Origin: DATMAM01 sp035559995
Lineage (GTDB): Bacteria > Desulfobacterota > Binatia > UBA9968
Length of the DNA stretch: 64,000 bases
Assembly (NCBI GenBank): GCA_035559995.1
Contig: DATMAM010000056.1
Coordinates: 1 to 64,000 of the forward strand
Reading direction: 5' to 3'
Both the position numbers and the translations under genes were made by a program. The notes under the pieces were generated by a model. The model searched no databases. It was given only the letters and a program-made list of their open reading frames with translations, and had not been told where the DNA came from. This document shows positions 1 through 7,503 of the stretch, in pieces (within the stretch, counting starts at the first letter, position 1; the number at the start of each line of letters is the position of its first letter).

Positions 1-2
1 TG

Positions 3-200
3 GTCCAGGACAATAGCGGGAAACTGAGCGGCAACGGCTTCGCAAACGCCACTGAAGAGGGCTTCGACATTGCGCTCAACTTCACCTTGCTCGGCTCCGT
101 CAAAGGAAAAGACAACATTACGACAGTCAAATTGACTATGAGCTGCATGCTCTCGGCAATCACATCCTCGCCGGTATCCTTCACCAAGAGGTGGACGTGA
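3..200 (+). pseudogene. Truncated reading frame at left edge, 3' end fused to transposase DNA
   Basis: An open frame enters from the left edge and stops at 198-200. Its first 45 or so codons read like real protein (polar, Gly/Asn-rich, alternating hydrophobic residues such as DIALNFTLLGSVKG), as in a beta-rich secreted protein. From about 136-143 onward the DNA is instead the antisense of a RAYT transposase, so the last ~20 residues are read-through nonsense. The original 3' end appears lost to the insertion or recombination. I do not recognise the family, and the 5' part is outside the window. Confidence 0.4.
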
Positions 201-375
201 TTGGATGTCACCGTGTAGTCCAGAACGCACAGACCGTATCGCCTCTTTGCTTCGAAAAGCCAGTGTAGATAGCGGCGGCGATCCTTCGCAAACCTTAAAA
301 AAATTGTTTTCGATGGCAGCGGTGCGTAATGTGCCAGGCATGCCCAGGTAGGAAGTAGCGGTTGGCTCGCGGCAT
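136..375 (-). pseudogene. REP-associated tyrosine transposase (RAYT, Y1_Tnp) N-terminal remnant
   Basis: From an ATG at 375 the minus strand encodes about 80 residues of a HUH-type Y1 transposase. It opens MPRANRYFLPGHAWHITHRC, and residues 59-62 are the metal-binding NHVH motif followed by LLV. After MQLI the frame stays open to the window edge but no longer resembles the family. The helix bearing the catalytic tyrosine is therefore missing. RAYTs are single-copy domesticated IS200/IS605 relatives that act on REP palindromes. This copy cannot be active and marks an old recombination endpoint. Confidence 0.75.
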
Positions 376-780
376 CGCTTTTTGTTTTATTAAAAGGCCA
401 TTTTTAGCGCCAAAAACCGCCTTCTAAGCCCTTAAACGATGCCTTTTACGGCACCTTACGTTGCCAAATCAACGACTTACCTTGGTCCGACCCGGCGCTG
501 CCGCGAAAGGTAGGACACACGCAGGGTTCTTAATGGCACCAGCTCCAAGCCGCTGAAGCCGACGGCAGATTTTTACCCGGAACTAATCCCGCTCGGGCGG
601 AAGCTGATGAGTAAGCAGCAACCAGCCCCTTTTCGTCGACCATAGACCCGAGTATTGACAAGCGTATCTTAATGCTGTAATAGCTGTGCCATTATAACGA
701 CTGAAGCTTTCGATGTAACAGTTGTAACAACCCAGACGGTCAACGCTGATTCCTGACCGCAAGACAGAGGGAGAGTCATT
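376..780. other. Non-coding, lower-GC stretch without a recognisable gene
   Basis: No convincing reading frame is present here. GGCATCG at 371-377 recurs inverted as CGATGCC about 60 bases downstream, just ahead of the RAYT start. This might be a worn transposon or REP end, but the match is short. A TTGACA at 655-660 is the only promoter-like element seen. Confidence 0.4.
655..683 (+). promoter_or_regulatory. Possible sigma-70 promoter upstream of the chr region
   Basis: A perfect -35 TTGACA at 655-660 is followed after 17 bases by TAATAG at 678-683, a mediocre -10. It lies in AT-richer DNA about 100 bases ahead of a small ORF and 620 bases ahead of chrB. No better candidate was found between it and chrB. 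The call is weak. Confidence 0.25.
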
Positions 781-909
781 ATGGCGCTGGCATGGAAAGG
801 CTTTATCCCCCTTATCGCAGGGGCAGCAGGCGGAACTTCGACCATGCCGATATTTACCGGTTGCCGTCGATCCAGCGGCGGAGTTTCTTTGCGTGCCGGA
901 GATAGGTAG
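781..909 (+). CDS. Small ORF, 42 residues, unknown
   Basis: An ATG preceded by a purine-rich GAGGGAGAG encodes 42 residues beginning MALAWKGFIPLIAGAAGG and ending in an Arg-rich tail. The first half resembles a short hydrophobic or leader segment. It could be a genuine peptide, a leader, or the broken 5' end of a lost gene in this rearranged area. No family is recognised. Confidence 0.25.
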   Translation: MALAWKGFIPLIAGAAGGTSTMPIFTGCRRSSGGVSLRAGDR

Positions 910-947
910 GGCGCAACGGACGGCGTGATGCTACCGAAAGGGTTCTG

Positions 948-978
948 AAAGGAGTGGACGATCTCTTACCAACTGAAA
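948..978 (+). repeat. Decayed copy of the SOD gene start (RBS plus first codons)
   Basis: AAAGGAGTGGACGATC followed by TCTTACCAACTGAAA closely matches the start region of the downstream superoxide dismutase gene (2916-2946: AAAGGAGCGAACGATG then CCTTACCAAATGAAA). The initiator ATG has become ATC, and the second Met codon has become CTG. After this the similarity ends. It looks like a partial duplication of the chrC/sod 5' end. The arylsulfotransferase gene at 1741 starts with a similar M-x-Y-x-M-K pattern. Confidence 0.5.
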
Positions 979-1303
979 ATCACATTAATGAGGTGAATCT
1001 CACATGAAACGTTTGCATCGGTTTTTGGAGTTCCGGTCGTACGCTAACCTAATTGTTCTCGGAAAGCCGCCTCGGATTGATTTCAAAAGCGGGGATCTCG
1101 GCCCGGGAGAAGAGGAGGACACCGCAAATGTCTCGTTGTCTCCAGGAGTACTCCGCACCCTCATGACTCAACGTGAGATGGAAATTTTGACTCGCTTATT
1201 CCCGAAGACCGCGCAAATGCTGGCCCGCGTCGTGCGCACGCGGCAGCAATTTTTGGAACCAGACACTCGTCCGCACAATTTACAGCACAAGGAGGGAAAA
1301 GCC

Positions 1304-1744
1304 ATGAAATGGGTAACTCGAGAACGCCCCAAGGTGGACCGCGTGGCCTGCCCTTGGTTAATCAAACGATTCGTTGATCCACAGGCTGAGTTCTTATATG
1401 TGCCGCACGAAGAAGTGATGGAGGTGGCGCGACGCGAAGGCGCAATTCCATTCGATGTGCCTAACGTGGAGCTGGGTCACCGCGGCCCTGAGTGCAGCTT
1501 TGACGCCCTAATAAAGAAGTACAACCTCACTGACCGCGCGCTCGCGCGAATGGCGGTTATCGTGAGAGGGGCCGACACGGCCGCAAAAGAGCTGGCGCTG
1601 GAATCTGCGGGGCTAGAGGCGATCGCCGAAGGTTTCCGGCTTGTTTATCACAACGATCACGAGCTTTTGGAGCGAGAGATGTCCGTTTATGACGCGCTCT
1701 ACGCGTATTGCCAAAACATCGAAGAAAGGAAGACGATACCATGA
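1304..1744 (+). CDS. chrB: Chromate resistance protein, short ChrB-domain type
   Basis: This 146-residue protein corresponds to the C-terminal domain of ChrB, the chromate-sensing regulator or resistance protein. The diagnostic stretch is near the start: VDRVACPWLIKRFVDP, then EFLYVP, then FDVPNVELGHRGPECSFDAL with a candidate Cys/His metal site. I chose the ATG at 1304 because ACAAGGAGGGAAAAGCC gives an ideal ribosome binding site. The frame is open from 1004, but those 100 upstream codons do not resemble the ChrB N-terminal domain and have only a GAGGTG in front. The stop overlaps the next start (ATGA), so translation is probably coupled. The chromate pump gene chrA is absent from the window. 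Confidence 0.8.
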   Translation: MKWVTRERPKVDRVACPWLIKRFVDPQAEFLYVPHEEVMEVARREGAIPFDVPNVELGHRGPECSFDALIKKYNLTDRALARMAVIVRGADTAAKELALESAGLEAIAEGFRLVYHNDHELLEREMSVYDALYAYCQNIEERKTIP

Positions 1745-2883
1745 CATACGAAATGAAAACAGTTGAGCAGAACACCTTGAAGCGTCGCGGGGTTGGACTG
1801 CGTGCGTGCAATCCAGCGCGTGCCTGCCCCGGGTTCACCCTTTTCGCCCCTCGTTTCCAGCAAAACAGGACCGTGTATCTGATCGATCTACAGGGCGAGA
1901 TCGCGCACACGTGGCAGCTGCCTTATCCCCCGCTGTCGGGCTACCTCACCGAGCGGGGTACCCTGTTCTACAACGGCCGCACTTCAGAGGACAGCTTTCT
2001 CAGCCGCTCTCCATTTAAGGGTGGCGTGGTCTTGGAAGCCGACTGGAACGGTAAGGTGCTATGGGAAGTACACCATCCGCAGCAACATCACCACGCCATC
2101 CTGCTTCGCAGTGGAAACGTCCTGCTGCATTGTCTGGGCCGGGTTCCCGACGATATCGCCAAGCGTGTTACAGGAGGGACCGCGGATCACGCCCTGCCTT
2201 CGGCCCTCTATGCTCCTCGCCCGGAGGCCGAAGCCGACATCATGTACTCGGATTACCTAGCCGAGCTGACGCCTGCGGGAGAGACTGTTTGGGAGTGGCG
2301 CACCTGGGAGCACCTCGATCCGGTTGAAGACGGCTTCGCCGAGGTTCAGGCGATTCGGAGGTTTTGGGCCCTGGGCAATGGTGTGGCCGAACTGCCTGAT
2401 GGAGACATCCTCGCCAGCTACCGGCCTATCTCAACCGTTATCCGGATTGCCCGCAAGACGGGACAGATCCTCTGGAAGATCGGCTCTCCTACTCTGGCCG
2501 GTCAGCATGCGCCAACCCCACTGGAGAACGGCAATATCCTGATCTTCGATAACGGAGTTCATCGATTGGACGACCCCCTGCCTTTTTCGAGGGTAATTGA
2601 GATCAATCCAGCGACAAAAGAGATCGTATGGACCTATCAGGACAGGCCCGTTACGAACTTCTTCACCCCGCGCATGGGCAACGCTCAGCGCCTGCCGAAC
2701 GGCAACACCCTAATTAACGAGGCCTCATTCGGCCGATTTTTCGAAGTTACCGAAGCCGGCGAGATCGTTTGGGAGTACGTCAACCCCTTTTTTGGCGGGC
2801 CGTCAAATGCACAAGTCAACGAGGTGTTCCGGGTTTACCGCTACACGGCCGAGGAGATTGCCAGGGCGCGGCGGACTGCGTGA
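1741..2883 (+). CDS. Arylsulfotransferase (ASST)-like beta-propeller protein
   Basis: The protein has 380 residues. The opening GFTLFAPRFQQNRTVYLIDL is typical of the ASST family, which moves sulfate between phenolic esters. It is followed by repeated blades of the form 'G.I.W' (EIAHTW, KVLWEV, ETVWEWR, QILWKIG, EIVWTYQ, EIVWEYV), giving a six-bladed propeller. HHPQQHHHAIL and a second His (QHAPTPLENGN) could supply catalytic histidines. No export signal is visible, unlike the periplasmic enterobacterial enzymes. Its ATG overlaps the chrB stop, so it is the middle gene of a chrB-ASST-sod operon. A role in sulfate or chromate oxyanion stress is inference; the reaction is not established. Confidence 0.65.
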   Translation: MTYEMKTVEQNTLKRRGVGLRACNPARACPGFTLFAPRFQQNRTVYLIDLQGEIAHTWQLPYPPLSGYLTERGTLFYNGRTSEDSFLSRSPFKGGVVLEADWNGKVLWEVHHPQQHHHAILLRSGNVLLHCLGRVPDDIAKRVTGGTADHALPSALYAPRPEAEADIMYSDYLAELTPAGETVWEWRTWEHLDPVEDGFAEVQAIRRFWALGNGVAELPDGDILASYRPISTVIRIARKTGQILWKIGSPTLAGQHAPTPLENGNILIFDNGVHRLDDPLPFSRVIEINPATKEIVWTYQDRPVTNFFTPRMGNAQRLPNGNTLINEASFGRFFEVTEAGEIVWEYVNPFFGGPSNAQVNEVFRVYRYTAEEIARARRTA

Positions 2884-2928
2884 TGCGACCGAGAGGTCCC
2901 GGACACATGTTTGAAAAAGGAGCGAACG

Positions 2929-3519
2929 ATGCCTTACCAAATGAAACCGCTGGGCTGTGATCCGGTGCGCTTGAAGGGGCTTTCGGAGAAGCTGATCGTC
3001 AGTCACTACGAAAACAACTACGGCGGAGCGGTGAAGCGGCTCAATGATATCTGCGATCAGCTCGCGAACCTCGATCCGGCAAGTGCGCCGGTGTTCGTCA
3101 TAAACGGGCTCAAGCGCGAGCAATTGATCGCGATGAACTCGATGATCCTGCACGAGCTGTACTTCGATGGCCTGGGCGCCGGCGGTGATGCCGGCGGCGC
3201 GCTGACGGACGCGATCAACCGGGATTTCGGCGGTTTCGAGCGCTGGCGCAGCGAGTTCGTCGCGATGGGGAAGGCGCTCGGAGGCGGGTCAGGCTGGGTG
3301 TTGCTGGTATATGCGCACCGCGATGGGCAGCTTGTCAACCAGTGGGCGGCCGATCACACTCACGCCGTCGCGGGCGCCACGCCGATCCTTGCGCTCGACA
3401 TGTACGAGCATTCGTACCACATGGACTACGGCGCGAAGGCCGCGGCCTACGTGGATGCCTATATGGAGAACATCAACTGGGGGAACGCGGCGAAAATTTA
3501 CTCGAAGTGCACGAGATGA
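2929..3519 (+). CDS. Fe/Mn superoxide dismutase, ChrC type
   Basis: The protein has 196 residues from an ATG with AAAGGAG at good spacing. The four metal ligands fall where expected: His26 (IVSHYENNYGG), His75 (MILHELYFDGL), Asp157 and His161 (LDMYEHSYHMDYG). The unusual HELYFDGL and ALDMYEHSYHMDYG sequences are those of the ChrC branch found in chromate-resistance operons (chrBAC), not of housekeeping SodA/SodB. It detoxifies superoxide formed when chromate is reduced in the cytoplasm. It is the last gene of the operon, 45 bases after the ASST-like gene. Confidence 0.85.
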   Translation: MPYQMKPLGCDPVRLKGLSEKLIVSHYENNYGGAVKRLNDICDQLANLDPASAPVFVINGLKREQLIAMNSMILHELYFDGLGAGGDAGGALTDAINRDFGGFERWRSEFVAMGKALGGGSGWVLLVYAHRDGQLVNQWAADHTHAVAGATPILALDMYEHSYHMDYGAKAAAYVDAYMENINWGNAAKIYSKCTR

Positions 3520-3826
3520 ACCGCCAAGAAGAGCACATTCAATATCGGATCGCAGAGGCGCCGAGAGAGACGGCCACGGCAGTTGCAATTCCTCGGGCTT
3601 CAGCCCCACGTGCTTGGTTCGGGGGACCATTACCACTCTGAAAGAGGCCATGTCTTCCCCGGAACTGGCGAGTTTAGTTAAGTTAGCCCGACTTTCTCAA
3701 CTGGAGGGTAAACGGAGGGAAAAACCGAGTAAAAACGGGCCTGCTGGTCAAAAGGTCTCCACTACAACGGCGGCGCTCATGGAGCAGCTTTCCGCTGTTG
3801 ATTACCCATCGACCAGTTTGTTGCGT
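3520..3826. other. Intergenic, convergent gene ends; no feature seen
   Basis: About 300 bases separate the SOD stop from the stop of the opposing NMT1-like gene. A convergent position predicts a terminator, but I see no stem with a following T-tract on either strand, and no RNA gene. Confidence 0.5.
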
Positions 3827-4717
3827 TCAGGTCGTCGGCGCCGGGAGTCCGGTCGCCGCGCACCAGTAGCTAAAGTCGTAGAACCGCTCGAGCGGCAGGT
3901 ACGGCGGTTTGTAGACGCCCATTTCTTTTCTTAAGTCGACGACCACTCGAAGAGCCGCAAGGTTGATGCGCGCCTTGGGGACGGTCTTTTGGATCGCGGT
4001 TTCAGCCGCTTGGCGCGAGAGAGAGCCCTTGTTCATCAAAAGATCGACGAGCTCATCATGATTTTTTTTGTCCAACACCCAGTCGGTCGCTCTCACCCAC
4101 GCGCGGATGAAGCGCACGATCAGCTCGCGGTGGCTTTCGGCCCAAGATCGTAGCGCCCAGCCGCAGGTGAGCGGCCAGTTGGGAACGTACCTTGCGGCCT
4201 CGGCGAGAAGCCGGCCGCCCGCGGCGATCGCCTGATCGCTGTGCGGCGGGGCGAGCATGGCCGCGGCCACGCGGCCCTCCCTGAAGGCCTGAAACCGAAC
4301 CGGCGAAGAGCCGATGATCTCGACCGAGTACTCGCCTTCTTTGACGCCGTGCTCGTGCAGTATCTTTTTTCGAATCAGATCCAAGTTTGAATCGCCCGGA
4401 TCGCCGGCGAGAAGCTTCCCACGCAAATCCTCGATCGAGCGAATCTCCGGCTGGCCGACGAGGTACGCGTCGAGCCCTTCTTCGGCCTGCATGAACAAGA
4501 CGTAATCGGTGCCGTCGGTCGTTGTGCGCGCGATCATCGTATCGGCGCTGCTCAGGGTGAAGTGCCACCTCCCTTCGGCCATGCCGCGGTTGTGATCGGG
4601 AGCATAGGTCGTCAGGTGATAGTCGATCTTGAGATTTTCGTCGGCAAAGAAACCCTTCTCCTCCGCGACCAGGTGCGGCGGCCGGATACGGTATCCGGTG
4701 ACCTTGAGAACATCCAT
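3827..4717 (-). CDS. NMT1/THI5-like substrate-binding-fold protein without signal peptide
   Basis: This 296-residue protein has the type-2 periplasmic-binding fold of the NMT1/THI5 family (LVAEEKGFFADENLKIDYH, GRWHFTLSSADTM, SIEDLRGKLLAGDPGDSNLD). The family normally binds pyrimidines, taurine or aromatic acids for ABC import. Here the N-terminus starts directly with MDVLKVTGYRIRPP and has no signal peptide or lipobox, and no permease or ATPase gene is nearby. It may therefore be a cytoplasmic SBP-fold enzyme of the kind known from THI5, MqnA/D or dihydroxyphthalate decarboxylase. The start has a strong AAAGGAGG. It ends the long minus-strand catabolic run. Confidence 0.65.
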   Translation of the reverse strand: MDVLKVTGYRIRPPHLVAEEKGFFADENLKIDYHLTTYAPDHNRGMAEGRWHFTLSSADTMIARTTTDGTDYVLFMQAEEGLDAYLVGQPEIRSIEDLRGKLLAGDPGDSNLDLIRKKILHEHGVKEGEYSVEIIGSSPVRFQAFREGRVAAAMLAPPHSDQAIAAGGRLLAEAARYVPNWPLTCGWALRSWAESHRELIVRFIRAWVRATDWVLDKKNHDELVDLLMNKGSLSRQAAETAIQKTVPKARINLAALRVVVDLRKEMGVYKPPYLPLERFYDFSYWCAATGLPAPTT

Positions 4718-4803
4718 GGTTCGTCCTCCTTTTTTTGAGAGAGCAGCAGCCGTGGCAAGCTACAAACGTGGTCTCAAGCGACGCACGCGTTTCATACGGC
4801 TCC

Positions 4804-5349
4804 TTATCGCGACCGTTCTGGCAAAAGCCGAAACGAGTCCAAAAATTTCACGATATCTCTGGACGAAAGATCTTTCTCGACGGCCAGGACTCCGACCTGG
4901 TAGAGGCGATTTTTGACGAAGTAAAGACGCGTCTGCAGCGCCCGCGCGCCCTCCGGTAGGCTCAGTTTCAGCTCGCGCCCGGGAAACTGCTGCAGCGTGA
5001 TCTTTGTTTCGCTCAAGAGCCTCCCCCGGACGTTGGCGATGATGCCATCGCGGGCGCCGTCGAGAACCTTCTCCGGGTTCGTGCCTTTGACCATCGTCTC
5101 CGGATAATCGTTGTACGCGACCATGTACTCGGCGCCGTCGTGGGCGACGACAAACATGTACAGGTCGATTGCGCCGGCGGGGCTATTCACCCTTTGCGGC
5201 TGAGGCGTGGGCGTGCCCGGCATGAGGACGGAAAATCCGCCTTCGTCGGACCTGAACTCCTTCCACTTGAGCCACTGGCAGCTCAACAGCAACAGCACAA
5301 AAAGGCACTGCAGCAGCCGTCGACGGCAAGGCAACGGGATAGATTTCAT
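4804..5349 (-). CDS. Small lipoprotein, unknown function
   Basis: The protein has 181 residues, starting at the ATG only 2 bases after the LLM gene stop. The N-terminus (MKSIPLPCRRRLLQCLFVLLLLSC) is a basic-plus-hydrophobic signal ending in a lipobox-like LLSC, so Cys24 should be lipidated. The mature part (GGFSVLMPGTPTP, then LYFVKNRLYQVGVLAV and FLDSFRLL) resembles small lipoproteins with a PsbP/MOG1-like fold, but I would not name it further. Tight spacing makes it co-expressed with the LLM oxidoreductase. Confidence 0.6.
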   Translation of the reverse strand: MKSIPLPCRRRLLQCLFVLLLLSCQWLKWKEFRSDEGGFSVLMPGTPTPQPQRVNSPAGAIDLYMFVVAHDGAEYMVAYNDYPETMVKGTNPEKVLDGARDGIIANVRGRLLSETKITLQQFPGRELKLSLPEGARALQTRLYFVKNRLYQVGVLAVEKDLSSRDIVKFLDSFRLLPERSR

Positions 5350-5351
5350 GC

Positions 5352-6329
5352 CTACAGCCCCTTTGCCATCTCCACGGCTCTGCGGCGCGCCTCGGGCGTT
5401 CCCATAGGGAGCAGAATCGGCAGATCGAGACCTTCTCTCACGAATTGTTGCAAGCGCGCGCGACACTCAGCGGGAGCGCCCGTCACAGAGTGCGCGAACG
5501 CAACCTCGTCGCTAATGAACGTCTTCGCCGCTTCCCAGTCTCGCCTGGCAACGGCCGCGGCCAGACCCTCTTGATCGACTTTCCCTCCCCCCAGGCGAAT
5601 GTTTTCCGCATGGTGCGGGTTGCGAAAGATATAGGCGAGAAACATCTTGGTTGCCTCGACGGCCTCGCGCGGATTGTCAGAAACCGATGTTGTGATGAAT
5701 CCCGCCACGTCGGTATCTTTGCGAGTTTTCCCCGCGCGCGCCGCGCCCTTCTCGATCTCCTTCACGCAGCGTTCGATGTACTTGGGGGCGCACCCGGCCG
5801 ACAAGAGCACGCCGTCGCCGATCTCGCCGGCCAGGCGAAGCATGCCCGGTTTCACGGCCGTCATGTAGATGGGGACGGGCGACGACGGCGTAAAACCCAT
5901 CGTCGCGCCGTTGATCGTGAAGAACTCGCCGCTGAACTCGACTCTCTCGCCGCTCAAGAGCTGGCGCAGCAGCTTCATGTACTCCCGCATGATTCTTAAC
6001 GGGCGCGCGACCTTCACTCCGATCTCCGCCAGCGCCGCCGCGTTCCCCGTGCCGATCGTTGCGCCGACTCGGCCGGGAGCCATTTCCTCCATCGTGGCGA
6101 TCGCCATCGCCGTGATCATCGGATGGCGCGAGTACGGCGTCAGCGGGGCGGCAAAAACCCTGATCTTCTCCGTCGCGGCCAGGAACGCGGCGGCAGAGGC
6201 CACGGAGTCCCTGAAACAGATGTGATCGGACATCCAGATCGATTCTATACCCGCCCTGTCCGCCAGCTTCGCGAGCTCGAGCATCTCCCGAATCGAATAA
6301 AAGCCATCGAAGCAGAGTCCGACTCGCAT
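5352..6329 (-). CDS. LLM-class flavin-dependent oxidoreductase
   Basis: This 325-residue bacterial-luciferase-like TIM barrel shows MRVGLCFDGFYSIREMLELAKLADRAGIESIWMSDH at its N-terminus, TGNAAALAEIG and a long C-terminal (beta/alpha) half. The family uses FMNH2 or F420H2 for monooxygenation, dehydrogenation or methylene-tetrahydromethanopterin-type reductions. Its opening resembles the F420-dependent Mer/glucose-6-phosphate dehydrogenase branch. It starts 9 bases after the octopine-dehydrogenase-like gene and ends 2 bases before the lipoprotein gene. The substrate is unknown. Confidence 0.75.
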   Translation of the reverse strand: MRVGLCFDGFYSIREMLELAKLADRAGIESIWMSDHICFRDSVASAAAFLAATEKIRVFAAPLTPYSRHPMITAMAIATMEEMAPGRVGATIGTGNAAALAEIGVKVARPLRIMREYMKLLRQLLSGERVEFSGEFFTINGATMGFTPSSPVPIYMTAVKPGMLRLAGEIGDGVLLSAGCAPKYIERCVKEIEKGAARAGKTRKDTDVAGFITTSVSDNPREAVEATKMFLAYIFRNPHHAENIRLGGGKVDQEGLAAAVARRDWEAAKTFISDEVAFAHSVTGAPAECRARLQQFVREGLDLPILLPMGTPEARRRAVEMAKGL

Positions 6330-6338
6330 GGCGCCTCC

Positions 6339-7442
6339 TCAGAAACCTTCGTCGAGAACCCGCGCGAGCTCTTCCGCGCCAACTCCCGCAAGCCCCATCC
6401 TTGCCAACGTCAAGCCTTCCCTCCGATAATCGGTCTCATTCATCGCCGAGGCCAGCTCGACCAGCGAATCGATGACGGGCGTCCGAACGCCGAGCCTCTT
6501 CCCCAGCTCCGACATCGGCACCAGACCATAGGGCACGTCCTCGTCGAGATAGCGATGCCGCAAAGCCGCCGGGGCTTTGATCGTCTTGTTTGGCTCGCTT
6601 TGCCGAATGGCTTCATAGACCGAGCCGCTGTCGCGCGCGGCATCGCTCGTTAGCCCCGCCTGGTAAAAGATCTCGACGAAGCTCTGTAACGGAAGTCCGA
6701 GCCGCTCGACGATTTTTAGCCGCTCCTCATCGACTTTGGCGATCACGTTCGCCACCGCGCGCGAAATGCCTTCCGCGTAAAAGCGAAAATCCCCCGAATG
6801 CCGCTCGATCCATCCGGCGTTTGCCACCACGCCCGCCGGGTGCATGATGGCGTTGATGTTCGAAAGCCCCGTCTCCATCACGTTCTGTGCCGGTACGATC
6901 AGCGGGAAAACCTCCCGGATCGTCGCGAGAAGACCGGCCGTCAGTTTCCCGGGAAACGCCGCGCCGCGGGGCCTTGTTCTGCGATAGACCTCGACGCGGC
7001 CGGCGCCCTTGAGCCGGCAGATATACGTCAACGTCACCGTCTCGCAGATTCTGGGCGTGAGCTCTGGCCTTACCTTTCTGAGAACCTGCGCGAAATGAAG
7101 CGACCCGCCGGTATGCCCGGGGTTGAGCAAAATGATTTGCTCCTCCGCTAAATGCGGGCCGATCGTCGTCGCAAGATATTCGTGCGCAACCGCCGGCGCC
7201 GCGACCACGACGAGATCTGCCTGTTCGAGCGCCAGCGCTGGATCGGAGCTGATCAGCGCGGGCCTGGCCGCGCGCGCGGCGCCGTTCTCGATGATCTCGA
7301 TATCCCCTTTATCCAGGAGCGCGTCGACCGTCGCCTGCGAGCGCGAGTAGAGCCGGACCTCATAACCTCTCAGCGTCAGGTCGGCGGCGGCGGCGCAACC
7401 GCCGTTTCCCGCTCCCAGGACCGCTATCCTGCGCATCGCCAT
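6339..7442 (-). CDS. Octopine/nopaline dehydrogenase family protein (NAD(P)-dependent)
   Basis: The protein has 367 residues. An N-terminal Rossmann dinucleotide site (IAVLGAGNGGCAAAADLTLRG) is followed by the all-alpha opine dehydrogenase domain (LSNINAIMHPAGVVANAGWIE, then FYAEGISRAVANVIAKVDEERL). Family members reductively join amino and keto acids or oxidise such adducts; the His in NAIMHPAG is the usual catalytic site. Two in-frame ATGs (7442 and 7436) are possible and neither has a clear Shine-Dalgarno; the difference is two residues. It sits inside the catabolic run, so it may oxidise a secondary amine or hydroxy acid there; this is inference. Confidence 0.75.
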   Translation of the reverse strand: MAMRRIAVLGAGNGGCAAAADLTLRGYEVRLYSRSQATVDALLDKGDIEIIENGAARAARPALISSDPALALEQADLVVVAAPAVAHEYLATTIGPHLAEEQIILLNPGHTGGSLHFAQVLRKVRPELTPRICETVTLTYICRLKGAGRVEVYRRTRPRGAAFPGKLTAGLLATIREVFPLIVPAQNVMETGLSNINAIMHPAGVVANAGWIERHSGDFRFYAEGISRAVANVIAKVDEERLKIVERLGLPLQSFVEIFYQAGLTSDAARDSGSVYEAIRQSEPNKTIKAPAALRHRYLDEDVPYGLVPMSELGKRLGVRTPVIDSLVELASAMNETDYRREGLTLARMGLAGVGAEELARVLDEGF

Positions 7443-7503
7443 GGGATCGTGATTGTGACCGCGTAGGTGTTCGTGGGCTTCACGAGCACGCTCACGAACA
7501 CGA

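Noticed and set aside
1004..1303. 100-codon N-terminal extension of ChrB
   Set aside because: Does not resemble the ChrB N-terminal domain, and the internal ATG at 1304 has a far better ribosome binding site; a separate small peptide cannot be excluded.
3311..3934. 207-codon plus-strand open frame across the SOD gene end
   Set aside because: Out of frame with the SOD gene and overlapping the opposite NMT1-like gene; Arg/Thr-rich composition of a shadow frame.
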